From Roridomyces roridus (Eukaryota; Basidiomycota; Agaricomycetes; Agaricales; Mycenaceae), in the NCBI GenBank assembly GCA_029378245.1, contig JARKIF010000112.1, forward strand, positions 45,698 to 109,697: a stretch of DNA of 64,000 bases, in the 5' to 3' direction. The position numbers and the translations under genes were made by a program. This document shows positions 47,001 through 57,151 of the stretch, piece after piece. A model generated the notes under the pieces. The model was not told where the DNA came from. It saw nothing but the letters and a program-made list of their open reading frames with translations, and made no database searches. The stretch's first letter is position 1. Each line of letters opens with the position of its first letter.

Positions 47001-48608
47001 TTACTCACCGGTGCCGTCGTCATCACAGTCACCCTGAGTGAGCGGGTTCTGCACACTAATCCAAAGGTCAGCTAACTCTCCTCACGAGGAGCAAAGAAAC
47101 GTACATCTGGGGAAGAGTCGCCGCCGCGCCGGGTGTAGTGGGGAGGTTTGGGAACGCCGCAGTCGCACACGCCTGCTCGACATCCGCGTGGGTCACGCCA
47201 GGTGGGAAGAACGACTGGGCCTGCGCCGCCGGGAGAGGGATGACCGTCGGGATGACATCACTGCAGTCGATGAGCCCCGTCTGTCCCAAGTTCTGCATCT
47301 TGGCAAAGGCGGCTTGGAAGCTGCACCATAGAGTCGTCAGTCGTGTTCAGTGTTTTTAGTATAGTCTCACCTCTGCGCCATGTGGGCCTGGTTGTTGACG
47401 TTGGCTTGCCAGAGGCAGTTGGTAGCCGTGTCGCGCGCGAGGAGGTGGTCGGATTGGAGACGGAGCTCGCCAGCGATGCCGGACATGACTTCACCCTGGT
47501 TGCCACTTGACCCCGGGAATGAGGTCCCGCGGAGTTGAGTCTCGACGAAGAATTGGGTGTCGAAGAGGGAGGGAGTCGAGTCGAAGGGGAGCCCGGACTT
47601 GGTTGGGTCAACGTCGTCGGCGCCAGCAATGGAGTGCCTTTGGCGATGTCAGCTATTAGGCCAAGTAGGGGAGAAGATGTCGTACGAGGCAAGGAGAGCG
47701 ACGGTCTCCGCTGCGGAGAGACCGGCATCGGCCATGCGGGCAAGGATCACGTCGACGTTCTGGAAAGCTGTTCCTCATTCAGTCCGTGTAGACAACGAGA
47801 TATAAAAGCACTCACGCTCGGGGACAGTTCCATCCGGTGCGCCAAAAGTAGCATCCTTGCGACCAAACATGAACGGCGGTTGAAGAATACCTAGAGTGGC
47901 CGTCAGAAGTTATCCCGTTAGTGTATAAGAGACGTACCAGGGCACTTGGTCAAGCCGACAGCAGCAGCGAATTGAATGCTACAACGGTGTTAATGATGAT
48001 AAACTGGCTGACTGGGACTGGACATACAAGTCGGCAACAGAGATGTTATCTGCGGAAATTCAGTGGGACATTCTTCCTCTATGTATCGGCCACTCACGCT
48101 TGTTGATGAACGGAACCTCGAGGTTGAAAGCGTCAGCAATGCCGAGGTTGGAGTCGAAGCCGAGTTCAGTCTGTCCGAAGATGAAGATGGAGCCGTCAGC
48201 GCCGGTACTACATCCCAATTAACCGCTTTCCCGAAGAAAAAGAGAAGGGATGTACCCGAAGCTGGGGTTCGTCAACGAGAACCCGATAGCGTCGTGGAAG
48301 GCCACACGGAGCTGTGGGTCGAATATGAGGTTCAATGGTCTGCGAGCGGGAGGATATGCATACAGTGGTATGGGCTGCATCCGAGCAAGTGTCTCCAGCA
48401 AACATGTTTGTCTGGATGTCCTCGAGCACAGGGAAGAGCGCGCAGCAGGCGGCGTTGGCCGTCGTCTGTCCTGTCGCGCACGTCACACGACGGTTCAGAG
48501 CCGCTACAATAAAACGCGTGAGTTTGAGGGGCGCATTGTTGGGAGACAGGACAAACCCCCGTAGGTGGACGCAAGACTCGCAAGCAGGACAAGAGTTGTC
48601 GACAACAT
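47001..48608 (-). CDS. Class II heme peroxidase, generic type
   Basis: Eleven minus-strand exons (48608-48557, 48503-48364, 48311-48256, 48207-48098, 48049-48028, 47978-47939, 47891-47816, 47767-47686, 47637-47371, 47320-47105, 47055-47001) join in frame to 371 aa. The signal peptide is [15 protein letters not shown]. The distal heme side is [12 protein letters not shown] (Arg and His), the proximal His in [15 protein letters not shown], and the calcium and disulphide motifs are in place. By alignment from memory, the two Glu of the Mn-oxidation site are Asp and Thr, although the Asp six residues after the proximal His is present. The surface Trp used by lignin/versatile peroxidases is Ala (ETVALLAS). 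It is therefore a generic peroxidase, oxidising phenols and similar small substrates outside the cell. Confidence 0.85.
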
Positions 48609-48666
48609 GCTACCGGTGAAGGACCAGATGTAGGAACCTGGAGATATGGCTGGATTGCATCCAACA

Positions 48667-48673
48667 TTTTATA
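48667..48673 (-). promoter_or_regulatory. TATA box of the peroxidase
   Basis: Minus-strand TATAAAA, about 60 bp before the ATG at 48608. Confidence 0.5.
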
Positions 48674-50198
48674 CCTCGAAACAAGCTCGGGGATGAGAAC
48701 GCACCCTGAATTTTTAAATGTACAACGCCCCCGGTTCGGATGGAGCGTGTCTCCCGGAAACGCCAAATTCAACGCATCCAGTGGTCGGGTGCGCGCTACC
48801 GACGTACTGGGCTCCACGACTCTAGAGCTGGGAAAAACATCGGCTATTGTCTGTGATGGTAATTCCCACAAAAAAAGTGGCAAAAATAACTGATGCAACG
48901 CAAAAATAGGTGGAAATCAGGGAATCAGGGGTAGGGCGCCGAGTTGGTGGATCCCGGGAAACGAATCCGCAGTGCACCCGAGAGATAGGGATACCAATCC
49001 ATGGGTTCGGTGAAGACGTCCCAAGTATGGAAACCAATCAGAGCGAAATTGAGATGAATTACTTGGACCTATTGACCTCTATGCTAGAACTATAGCGCTT
49101 GAACGCTCCCATAACCCTGCCAGCGAGATGAGTAGCATTAGCTTGCATTCTCGCGGCAAAGATTGTGACCGGCACCTTTCCCAAGCAGCGTGAGTATACC
49201 TGATGTACCGGACCCGAATTTAGTCGTGCGTTGGATATCAGACGCACGGAATTTGCGCGTAGCCAGCCCGAGGGTTACGTTCCCGAAGGTTTGGGCTCAC
49301 GGCCAGGTGGAATCAGGTAGCCGTGGGTAGCGGGAGATCGAAAGGGAAGATGAGGAAGAGTACGCTGAGAACACGGTCCACAGAGGGCACTGTCGTAAGT
49401 GGACTAGGCGGTTCCCAGGAGGGTCAAGAAATCTTCGAATGGATTGAAAGCCCCCGCCGAGGAAGGCTCCAGAGTGCCTCACACGAGACTTGGAGTTGGC
49501 TAGAGTGAGCGGGTTAGGCGTCCGTGCAAGACCAAAGGCACAGCTGAGTTGCAGGAGGATGCGGGAGAGAGGAAGAAGTTGGAGAACGCCGCGTCATCGA
49601 TTTGTCATCATTGATGCGAAGGTTGCCGAGATCAATCATTCGTGACGTGCACTTACTCATCTGCGTTTCAGAGAGCGGCAGTTCATCACTGCGCCCAAGG
49701 CTCACTACCAATGCCTTGATACTGGTATCGAAACCGCAACTTTGGCACATCTCATGAGTTGTCTGGACCTCCGCTGTCATCGTGTTCCGCTGCCGGGACG
49801 CGGGAGGCTCGGCACCGGCTATCTGTGGGAGAGCTTTCTTTTGGGTTTTTTGATCAATGAATCATGGCTCGAAAATCCTTGCCCTTCCATACACGAGGTC
49901 CAAGTCCAACAAGGCTTTATTGGCATTCCATTTCACTTATTTTGTTGAAGTTTGAACTCAGAAGCCGAAGTGGGGTTGTCCGTTCCGTCGCGGACTGCGC
50001 GCGCAGTTGTTCTGCCTGAGTTTCAATATAATTTGGTCTATCTCCCTCCTCAACAACTCATTGATGCTCCATCGCTCGGATACAATTCATGGTTGATTCA
50101 TGGGAAGAATCATGTAAATATGGATACAATGTGGGTAGAGCCTGACTGGTCTGCGTCTCACATCGTCCTCGCCCCCTCCTCGCAGTCCAAGCTAACGA
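48674..50198. other. Intergenic, no supported gene
   Basis: Several short frames on both strands without family resemblance. Confidence 0.4.
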
Positions 50199-51274
50199 AT
50201 GAAAGTCCTAATCTTCGGGCAAGTCTCTCCCATTTGATGACCTCTCCTGAGTCCTGCGTACATTGAACCGCCACACCAAAGTGCCACAGGATTTGTCGGT
50301 TTCCCAATCGCCCAGGCCCTTGTCCGCGCGGGGCACACGGTCTACGGCCTCGCTCGCAGTGAGGGTAAAGCCAAGACGCTAGCAGCTGAGGAAAGTGCGT
50401 TTCCGTTCCTTCATGTGATTCCTAGATCCTCCTCTGAGCACGAGACCAGTCATCCCAATTCTCGGCGACACAGACTCGGACGAGTGGATCCCTCTCATCG
50501 CCTCCCTCGACCTCATAATCGACGCTCTCCCAGGGAGCCTCCAAACGCGCGAGATACTCGCACGAGTCGTCAGCGCTACCCAGACCCACCGACCCACCGG
50601 CGCGCCCCTCCTCTCCTACATCTACACCTCGGGGACGTGGATGCACGGCGATAGCCGCACAGCCATCGTCAACGACACGACGCCCATTACCAAGCCCGTG
50701 GATCTCATGAGCTGGAGGCCTGCCGTCGAGCAGCTCGTGTTGAAGAGTAAAGAGATATGTGGGATCGTCGTGCGCCCGTCGTTGGTTTATGGGAGGAGTG
50801 GATCGTTGCTGGCACCGTTGTTCAAGGCCGCGGCGGACTCGGCTGCAGCGGGTCCGCAGGGCAGTACCGTGACTTGGCCGGGGACGCCCGGTGGGAGGTG
50901 CCCGACGATTCATGTTGATGACTGTGCCGAGTTTTATCTGCGCGTGGCAGAGCGGGCGTCTATGTTGGGCGGGAAAGTCTTCGATGCGTCGAATTCCAGC
51001 ACAGAGAGCGTGGATGATATATTGCAGACGGTAGTCAAGGTTTCTGGGGCCAAGGGGTACGAGTATAAATCTCCGGAGAATAGTACGTCTTCTCTTTTAC
51101 GATTGGGCGAATTGGATGCTTACTTACTGGACAGAGTTCGAGGAGGCGTTACAGAGTACGTCACTCGTTCGTCCGTATCTTGGACACGCGTTACTGGGAT
51201 GGAGGGCGAGGAAACCGAGCATGGTCGATGGAATGGAGATTTACTATGCGGCTTGGCGCGCGACGAGTGCTTGA
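50199..51274 (+). CDS. NAD-dependent epimerase/dehydratase (extended SDR-like)
   Basis: Exons 50199-50218, 50282-50394, 50450-51082 and 51135-51274, in frame, 301 aa. It starts MKVLIFGATGFVGFPIAQAL; the Rossmann motif is GATGFVG, split by an intron whose donor is GC (GG|GCAAGT). Later blocks are 'YIYTSGTWMHGD', 'VVRPSLVYGRSGSLLAPLF', 'VTWPGTPGG', 'TIHVDDCAEFYLRVAE' and the family tail 'STSLVRPYLGHALLGWRARK'. The YxxxK pair of classical SDRs is not obvious, so the reaction is uncertain; a nucleotide-sugar or phenolic reductase role is possible. It appears intact, and a broken copy lies at 30948-31400. Confidence 0.8.
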
Positions 51275-51348
51275 TTCTTTGTAAGTTGTCACGAATACAG
51301 GGCATTGGATTCCAACGGCCAGCCGGTGGGTTCGGTTCATGGTAAATG

Positions 51349-51875
51349 TAGTGATCGTCACGGGTCTCCCGCGGGTATTTGCGAGACGACCCGTACCCGT
51401 ACCCGCCAAAACCCGTACCCGCGATGACGGGTACGGGTCTGGCGGCGGGTCGGCGGGTGACCCGTGACCCGTGGAACCCGCAGTGGATTTGTGAGCTGCT
51501 GGTGGGTTTAGTGACTGAAATCATCCATGAAGCACTGAAATCTGCCTACAGGATGCATAAGTTTCCGTGGAATCGCTGGGAAGTGAGCATAATCAAATGC
51601 CGAGTTCAATCAATCACCACTGATTTATCTTGGATCAAGCGGCACAGTGCCGGCAGTTCACCGGCGGCGTCATCGGCATTGATTTCCACCATTCCAGTCA
51701 GCCCTCGTCTTCAGCGTGCTCGCGCAAGGCGTATTCGGCGGTGTCTGTGCTATTCCCACGGGTTGTGGCGGGTACCCGCGGGTCTGCAAAAAATTCAGCT
51801 GCCGTCCCGGACCCGTACCCGTAGGTACCCGTACCCGTGACCCGCGGCGGGTTGCCCTACCCGTGACGAACACTA
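51349..51875. mobile_element. hAT-like MITE with perfect 8-bp TSD
   Basis: Ends TAGTGATCGTCACGGGT and ACCCGTGACGAACACTA are inverted repeats (one mismatch). GGTAAATG flanks both sides (51341-51348 and 51876-51883). Many ACCCGTACCC/GGGTACGGG blocks lie near both ends. 527 bp, non-coding, 75 bp after the epimerase stop. Confidence 0.92.
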
Positions 51876-52109
51876 GGTAAATGTGGTGGGACCCCACTGG
51901 TATTTTTATGCTTTTCTTTCCGCGGACGTCCTTGTCTTTGTCTACCCGGACAAGGGTCGATTGAAAGAAGAGGAACCTCTCCTTTGTCTTCAAGGCTGAG
52001 TCCAAGTACAATACCCACGCATGGACGTCGTATTCGGGAAATGATTGTTTTGTCCCTGACCACACACGGGCATACTTCCGCGCTCTCCTATCACCATCTC
52101 TGAGCGTGG

Positions 52110-52289
52110 TGTTGTAGTAATCATTATTCCCCGACCTTCTACCCGATTCTATTTACTCAGCTATTACTAAGTCTCTCTTCACTATAGTAGAATATTCTAG
52201 ATATTATCCGTAGTATATAAGCCTGTAGCTGAACCACGGAATGCATTATTCTTCTCTTGTTCACACTCATCGAACATCATCCAACAATA
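52110..52289 (+). repeat. 5' LTR
   Basis: Contains TAGTATATAAG (TATA-like, about 52212) and a GAATATTCTAG motif. It matches the 3' copy. Confidence 0.9.
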
Positions 52290-52441
52290 GGTTATGGGCC
52301 CCGGCCGTAACTGAACTTCTCCCGAATAATCACACGTCTATCACCAGCTTGACAGCTCAAACCGTCACACACTTTGATCACCGTTTTTCGACGCACACTC
52401 GACGCCTCTCGATCTACACCTAGCATCACCACATTATCATC

Positions 52442-55400
52442 ATGTCCGAATCATCGACATCCGCCTACCGCATCCAGCATCTCCTTGGGGAGGAGAATTA
52501 CGCTACATGGGCTGTGAAAATAACCGACATTCTCACCGATCAGAATCTGATCGAATATGTCACCGGTACTATTCCACGCCCCGTCCACACCCTTAACGCC
52601 AGTGGAGAAATCGTTGATCCACAGGGCGCGAAAGCGAAGGAAATTCTTGATTGGGATCGTAAGGACCGACAGGCCCTCTCCCAGATCCGTCTTCGTGTTT
52701 CCGACGATCCGTTGGTGTACATTACTGACGCCACATCGTCATCCACAGCCTGGACCACCCTTGCCGACACCTATCAGCCGAAAGGTGTGATCGCCATCGT
52801 CCTTCTCCGTCGGCAACTCTCACGCCTCCACTGCGAGGAAGGTGGGAACGTTGAAGAGCACATTCGAGCTCTCAAAAATCTACGCACCAAGTTGGCCGCA
52901 CAGGGCGCCAAACTATCGGAGGAGGAATACTCCATCACCCTTCTCACGTCACTGCCGGATTCCTGGGACACTTTTACCTCAGGCATCGACACGGCATCGT
53001 TGACGGACTCCACCAAACTCGTGGCTCGTATTCTCGAGCAGGACCGCCGGCGACGAGCCGAACCCTCATCCGACGAGGTAGCGCTCCCGGCACACGGCAA
53101 GAAATTCGGCAAGCCCGCCAAATTCAACGCCAAAGTCACATGCTATGGCTGCGGCAGAATTGGGCACATGGTTTCGGATTGCCGTGACGTGAAAGCTGGG
53201 AGAACATTCACACAGTCCCAGAAGGAGCAGAACACGCGCCAATCGAAGGAGCGTTATGCCAATAAGAATCATGCACACGTCGCGGAACCAATCCCCAGCC
53301 CCGAATCACCTGATTTTGCTTTTATGGCACGGGACTCCACTGCACCCGCTCTGTCCCCTGACGCCTGGCTCGCCGATTCTGGCGCCACGTCTCACATCAT
53401 CAAGAAGCGGGAATTATTCACCACTTACGCGCACAGTGACCGAACCATCACTGGTTTCGGCAGTGTGAAATGCGACGGCACCGGCTCCGCTGTCATTGCC
53501 TCTCATGTCAAGAGTTCGGCATACAACATCACACTCAATAATTCCCTTCATGTCCCCAGCTCGCCATACAACCTCTTGTCCATCAGCCGCATTGCCGATG
53601 CTGGCTTTCTGATCCAATTTGACGGTGATTACATGCACATATTCACCAAGGGATCCAGTCGACGCGAAATCATGTGTGGCAGAAAGATCGGTAACCTCTA
53701 CTTACTCCAGATCACTCAACCTGCCAACCGCATCACGGCCGCCGCCGCCGCCATGCCCGCTGTTCCATCAGTCCCATCACCCGTTCCGACTGCACCCGCC
53801 GTTTCCACTGTACCAACCTTTGCCGCCGTTGCTCCCGCACACTCATGGGACAAATGGCATCGTATTTTTGGCCATATCTCGCCGGCATCCATCCGGATGT
53901 TGAAGAACAACAACATGGTCAATGGGATGAGGGTTGATCCCACCAGCACACCCTCAGCACAGTGCGTGGCATGCATCAAAGCCAAGTCACACGTCACTCC
54001 GTTTCCAGCCGAGGCTGAACGGACATATTCTGACATCGGTGACAACACTTTCACAGATGTTTGGGGACCATCGCGCGTCACCGGCATCTCGGGCGAGCGC
54101 TATTACATCAGCTTCACGGACGCAAAGACACGCCGCACTATCCTCTACTTCATGAAGAAGCGCACGGAGGTCATAGACAAAATGCAGCACTACGATGCGT
54201 ACATTTCCACGCAAACCGGCAAACATGTCAAAGCTTTTCATTGTGACAACGCCAAGGAATACATTTCTAAGGCAGTTCGCGACTATCTCGGCTCCCGCGG
54301 CATCCGTCTTGAGCTCACGGCACCTTACTCACCTCAGCAGAACGGTGTTGCCGAGCGGCTCAATCGCACGCTTATTGAGCATGCTCGTGCCATGCTCGCC
54401 GCACACAGCTTACCCCTTTCCCTCTGGCCCGAAGCCGTTGCCTACGCCACGTACCTGAAAAATAGGTCACCCTCGCGCGCTCTCGGTGATAAGATTACAC
54501 CGGACGAGGCCTATACAGGAAAGAAGCCTGACGTCAGTGCTCTAGAGGAATTCGGCAATCCCTGCGAAGTCTTGCAGCAGGATGGCAAGAACGGTAAAGT
54601 CTTTGTTAAGACTAAATCTTGCAAATTTGTTGGACTTTCCGACGAATCCGGTGCTTGGCGTTACTACAACCCACATACGCACAAGGTACTTACCTCACGG
54701 AACATCACTTTCATCTGGGAACCTGTCACATCTGACACAGCTCCGCCTCCGCTCAAGGGGGAGAGTTTATTGGATTCCACGTCAAAATCCACTCCGGTTG
54801 AGCCTGAGGCTACGCAAACGACGCCAACAGCCGCCCCCATCACTCCACCGTCTCCCGTTGCTCCCACCCCGAGCACTCTGACACCTGCCCCATCCATTCC
54901 CACATCACCGGCCACTGCACCCCGCCCGAAGGCACCACGCGACATCAGCAGTGCCATCTCGGAGGACAACATCATTCTCGGCCCACGCACTCGGAAGTAC
55001 GCTAAGCCCGACAGTGCACTACTCGGCTTTGCACTGCCTGCCGTAAATTCCGATCCCATCTCCAATGATCCACTCACAGTTGATGAGGCTAAGTCACGGC
55101 CCGACTGGCTTGAGTGGAAGAAAGCGATGGATGAGGAAATGGATCAGCTCCGTAACCTCAATACATTTTCCCCAGCACCTTTACCCCGTGATCGCACCGC
55201 CATTCCCTGTAAATGGGTTTTCCGTGTGAAGCGCGATGAGAACGGCTCTATCACACGCTACAAGGCCCGTCTCGTTGCTAAAGGATTTTCTCAGATCCCC
55301 GGCATCGACTTTGATGAAACTTTTGCACCCGTCGTTCGCATGGAAACCATCCGTCTACTTCTCGCTCTCGCCGCCCGTTACAACCTTGACATACATGTGG

Positions 55401-56608
55401 TTGACGTTATCGGTGCTTACCTCAATGGCAAGCTCGACGAGGAGATTTACATGCAACAACCCGAGTTATATCAGGACGGCACAACTCTTGCACTACGACT
55501 CAACAAGGCTATTTATGGTCTTAAGCAGTCCGGCCGTGTCTGGAACATCGAGCTCAATTCATCATTCCTCTCCCGCGGATACTCACGCCTTCTATCCGAC
55601 CAGTGCGTTTACATCAAACGTAGCGGCACCGACATCACGATCATAGCCGTTCATGTTGATGACATGACCATCCTTGCATCATCGCCCGCGCTCATCGTTG
55701 CCGCGGAATCCGAACTTGAGCAGATGTTCAATATCAAGAAACTCGGTGATATTCGCCAACTTTTGGGAATGGAGATCACTCGAGACACTGATGGTTCTAT
55801 CTTTCTGAGCCAGTCACAGTACATCACCAAGATTCTCGAGCGGTTCCAGATGCAGAACTCCAACCCCTCTGCCACACCAATGGATCCCCACGTGAAACTC
55901 ACCAAGACACCCGACTCGGAGTCTCACCCTGAGATCAAACGTGTCTATCAGCACATGGTTGGATCACTCATGTACGCCGCCATTTCCACGCGGCCCGACA
56001 TCTCCTTTGCCGTTCAGACTCTCTCCCAGTTCAGTCTGAATCCCGGCCCCGCTCACCTCACCGCCGTCAAACGAGTTTTCCGCTATCTTCGCGGCACCGT
56101 CAATCTCGGTATCAAATACACGTCGGATCAGCACTCCACCATTGAGTTATTCTCCGACGCCGACTGGGCTAATTCACCTGACGACCGCCGATCTGTCACC
56201 GGCTACCTCTCAACCCTTGCAGGGGGAGTCGTGACTTGGAACTCAAAGAAGCAACCAACCACGGCGCTATCGAGCATGGAGGCAGAGTACATGGCTCTTG
56301 CATCAGCCACCCGCGAAGCTCTCTGGCTTCGTAGCATGCTCTCTGAGCTCGGCTACACACCCCATCTTCCCACTCACATCTCCGTTGACAATCACGGCAC
56401 TATCTCCTTCGCGCAGAACTCTGGTTTCCACGCCCGCTCCAAACATATCGACGTTCGGCACCACTTCATTCGGGAGAACCTCACTTCTAACGAAGTATCA
56501 GTTTCCTACTGCCCTACCTCGGAGAACACCGCGGACTTGTTTACCAAAGCACTCGACAAGTCCAAGCACGAGTATTTCGTCTCTCGACTTGGAATGACTC
56601 GCGCTTGA
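52442..56608 (+). CDS. Copia gag-pol polyprotein (1388 aa)
   Basis: A single open frame. Order along the protein: gag-type region (residues 1-220), CCHC knuckle CYGCGRIGHMVSDC (about 234-247), aspartic protease WLADSGATSH (about 309), GAG-pre-integrase H/C region, integrase D-D-E (DVWGPSRV, FHCDNAKEY, and E in the QNGVAERLNRT helix), reverse transcriptase (WVFRVKRDENG, KARLVAKGFSQ, DVIGAYLN, and VHVDDM as the YVDD equivalent, about 900-1080), and RNase H (SDADWANS, MEAEYMALA, SVDN, about 1230-1340). The integrase-protease-RT order is that of Ty1/copia. All catalytic residues are present, so the element may be active. Confidence 0.93.
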   Translation: MSESSTSAYRIQHLLGEENYATWAVKITDILTDQNLIEYVTGTIPRPVHTLNASGEIVDPQGAKAKEILDWDRKDRQALSQIRLRVSDDPLVYITDATSSSTAWTTLADTYQPKGVIAIVLLRRQLSRLHCEEGGNVEEHIRALKNLRTKLAAQGAKLSEEEYSITLLTSLPDSWDTFTSGIDTASLTDSTKLVARILEQDRRRRAEPSSDEVALPAHGKKFGKPAKFNAKVTCYGCGRIGHMVSDCRDVKAGRTFTQSQKEQNTRQSKERYANKNHAHVAEPIPSPESPDFAFMARDSTAPALSPDAWLADSGATSHIIKKRELFTTYAHSDRTITGFGSVKCDGTGSAVIASHVKSSAYNITLNNSLHVPSSPYNLLSISRIADAGFLIQFDGDYMHIFTKGSSRREIMCGRKIGNLYLLQITQPANRITAAAAAMPAVPSVPSPVPTAPAVSTVPTFAAVAPAHSWDKWHRIFGHISPASIRMLKNNNMVNGMRVDPTSTPSAQCVACIKAKSHVTPFPAEAERTYSDIGDNTFTDVWGPSRVTGISGERYYISFTDAKTRRTILYFMKKRTEVIDKMQHYDAYISTQTGKHVKAFHCDNAKEYISKAVRDYLGSRGIRLELTAPYSPQQNGVAERLNRTLIEHARAMLAAHSLPLSLWPEAVAYATYLKNRSPSRALGDKITPDEAYTGKKPDVSALEEFGNPCEVLQQDGKNGKVFVKTKSCKFVGLSDESGAWRYYNPHTHKVLTSRNITFIWEPVTSDTAPPPLKGESLLDSTSKSTPVEPEATQTTPTAAPITPPSPVAPTPSTLTPAPSIPTSPATAPRPKAPRDISSAISEDNIILGPRTRKYAKPDSALLGFALPAVNSDPISNDPLTVDEAKSRPDWLEWKKAMDEEMDQLRNLNTFSPAPLPRDRTAIPCKWVFRVKRDENGSITRYKARLVAKGFSQIPGIDFDETFAPVVRMETIRLLLALAARYNLDIHVVDVIGAYLNGKLDEEIYMQQPELYQDGTTLALRLNKAIYGLKQSGRVWNIELNSSFLSRGYSRLLSDQCVYIKRSGTDITIIAVHVDDMTILASSPALIVAAESELEQMFNIKKLGDIRQLLGMEITRDTDGSIFLSQSQYITKILERFQMQNSNPSATPMDPHVKLTKTPDSESHPEIKRVYQHMVGSLMYAAISTRPDISFAVQTLSQFSLNPGPAHLTAVKRVFRYLRGTVNLGIKYTSDQHSTIELFSDADWANSPDDRRSVTGYLSTLAGGVVTWNSKKQPTTALSSMEAEYMALASATREALWLRSMLSELGYTPHLPTHISVDNHGTISFAQNSGFHARSKHIDVRHHFIRENLTSNEVSVSYCPTSENTADLFTKALDKSKHEYFVSRLGMTRA

Positions 56609-56615
56609 GGGGGAG
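56606..56615 (+). promoter_or_regulatory. Polypurine tract
   Basis: GAGGGGGAG immediately upstream of the 3' LTR, the expected plus-strand priming site. Confidence 0.7.
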
Positions 56616-56795
56616 TGTTGTAGTAATCATTATTCCCCGACCTTCTACCCGATTCTATTTACTCAGCTATTACTAAGTCTCTCTTCACTATAGTAGAATA
56701 TTCTAGATATTATCCGTAGTATATAAGCCTGTAGCTGAACCACGGAATGCATTATTCTTCTCTTGTTCACACTCATCGAACATCATCCAACAATA
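56616..56795 (+). repeat. 3' LTR
   Basis: Matches the 5' LTR and is followed by the CGTGG duplication. Confidence 0.9.
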
Positions 56796-57151
56796 CGTGG
56801 AGTATGGTCCTTTCAACGCGGAATGGCTCTTTCTCAGTGGCGGCCGGAGGCTCGTTTGTAATGACATGCTGCTCCGTTCGAATCGGTTCTTCGGTATAAC
56901 TTTGAAGTCAAGTGCGATCGAGGCATCCTTTTTCCAGGAGACTTATCTTTTCGATGCATCGCGCATTTCAACTTGAAGTTGACTAACATGAAATGAATTC
57001 CGGACTCAGACAATGATTATTTCTATGTTGCTAGCTCTAATTGCATACCTAATGTGCTGTATGAAACTGACCTCCCTCCATCTGCGCCAGTAAATAGGAG
57101 ATTCTTGTGAAACGGCCTGCCTTTGCCCCAGAACCAATCAAATGACACAAC

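Larger units (their letters stand above)
52110..56795 (+). mobile_element. Complete Ty1/copia LTR retrotransposon
   Basis: Two 180-bp LTRs (52110-52289 and 56616-56795) match base for base where I compared them and both run TGTTGTAGTAATC...CAACAATA, ending in TA rather than CA. The target duplication is CGTGG (52105-52109 and 56796-56800). The 5' leader begins GGTTATGGGCCCC, a possible primer-binding site. A polypurine tract GAGGGGGAG precedes the 3' LTR. Matching LTRs and an intact polyprotein point to a very recent insertion. Confidence 0.93.

Noticed and set aside
47880..47945. Apparent frameshift in the class II peroxidase between exons 6 and 7
   Set aside because: On recount the exon-7 sequence has one more A than first read, and all phases then agree; the gene is intact.
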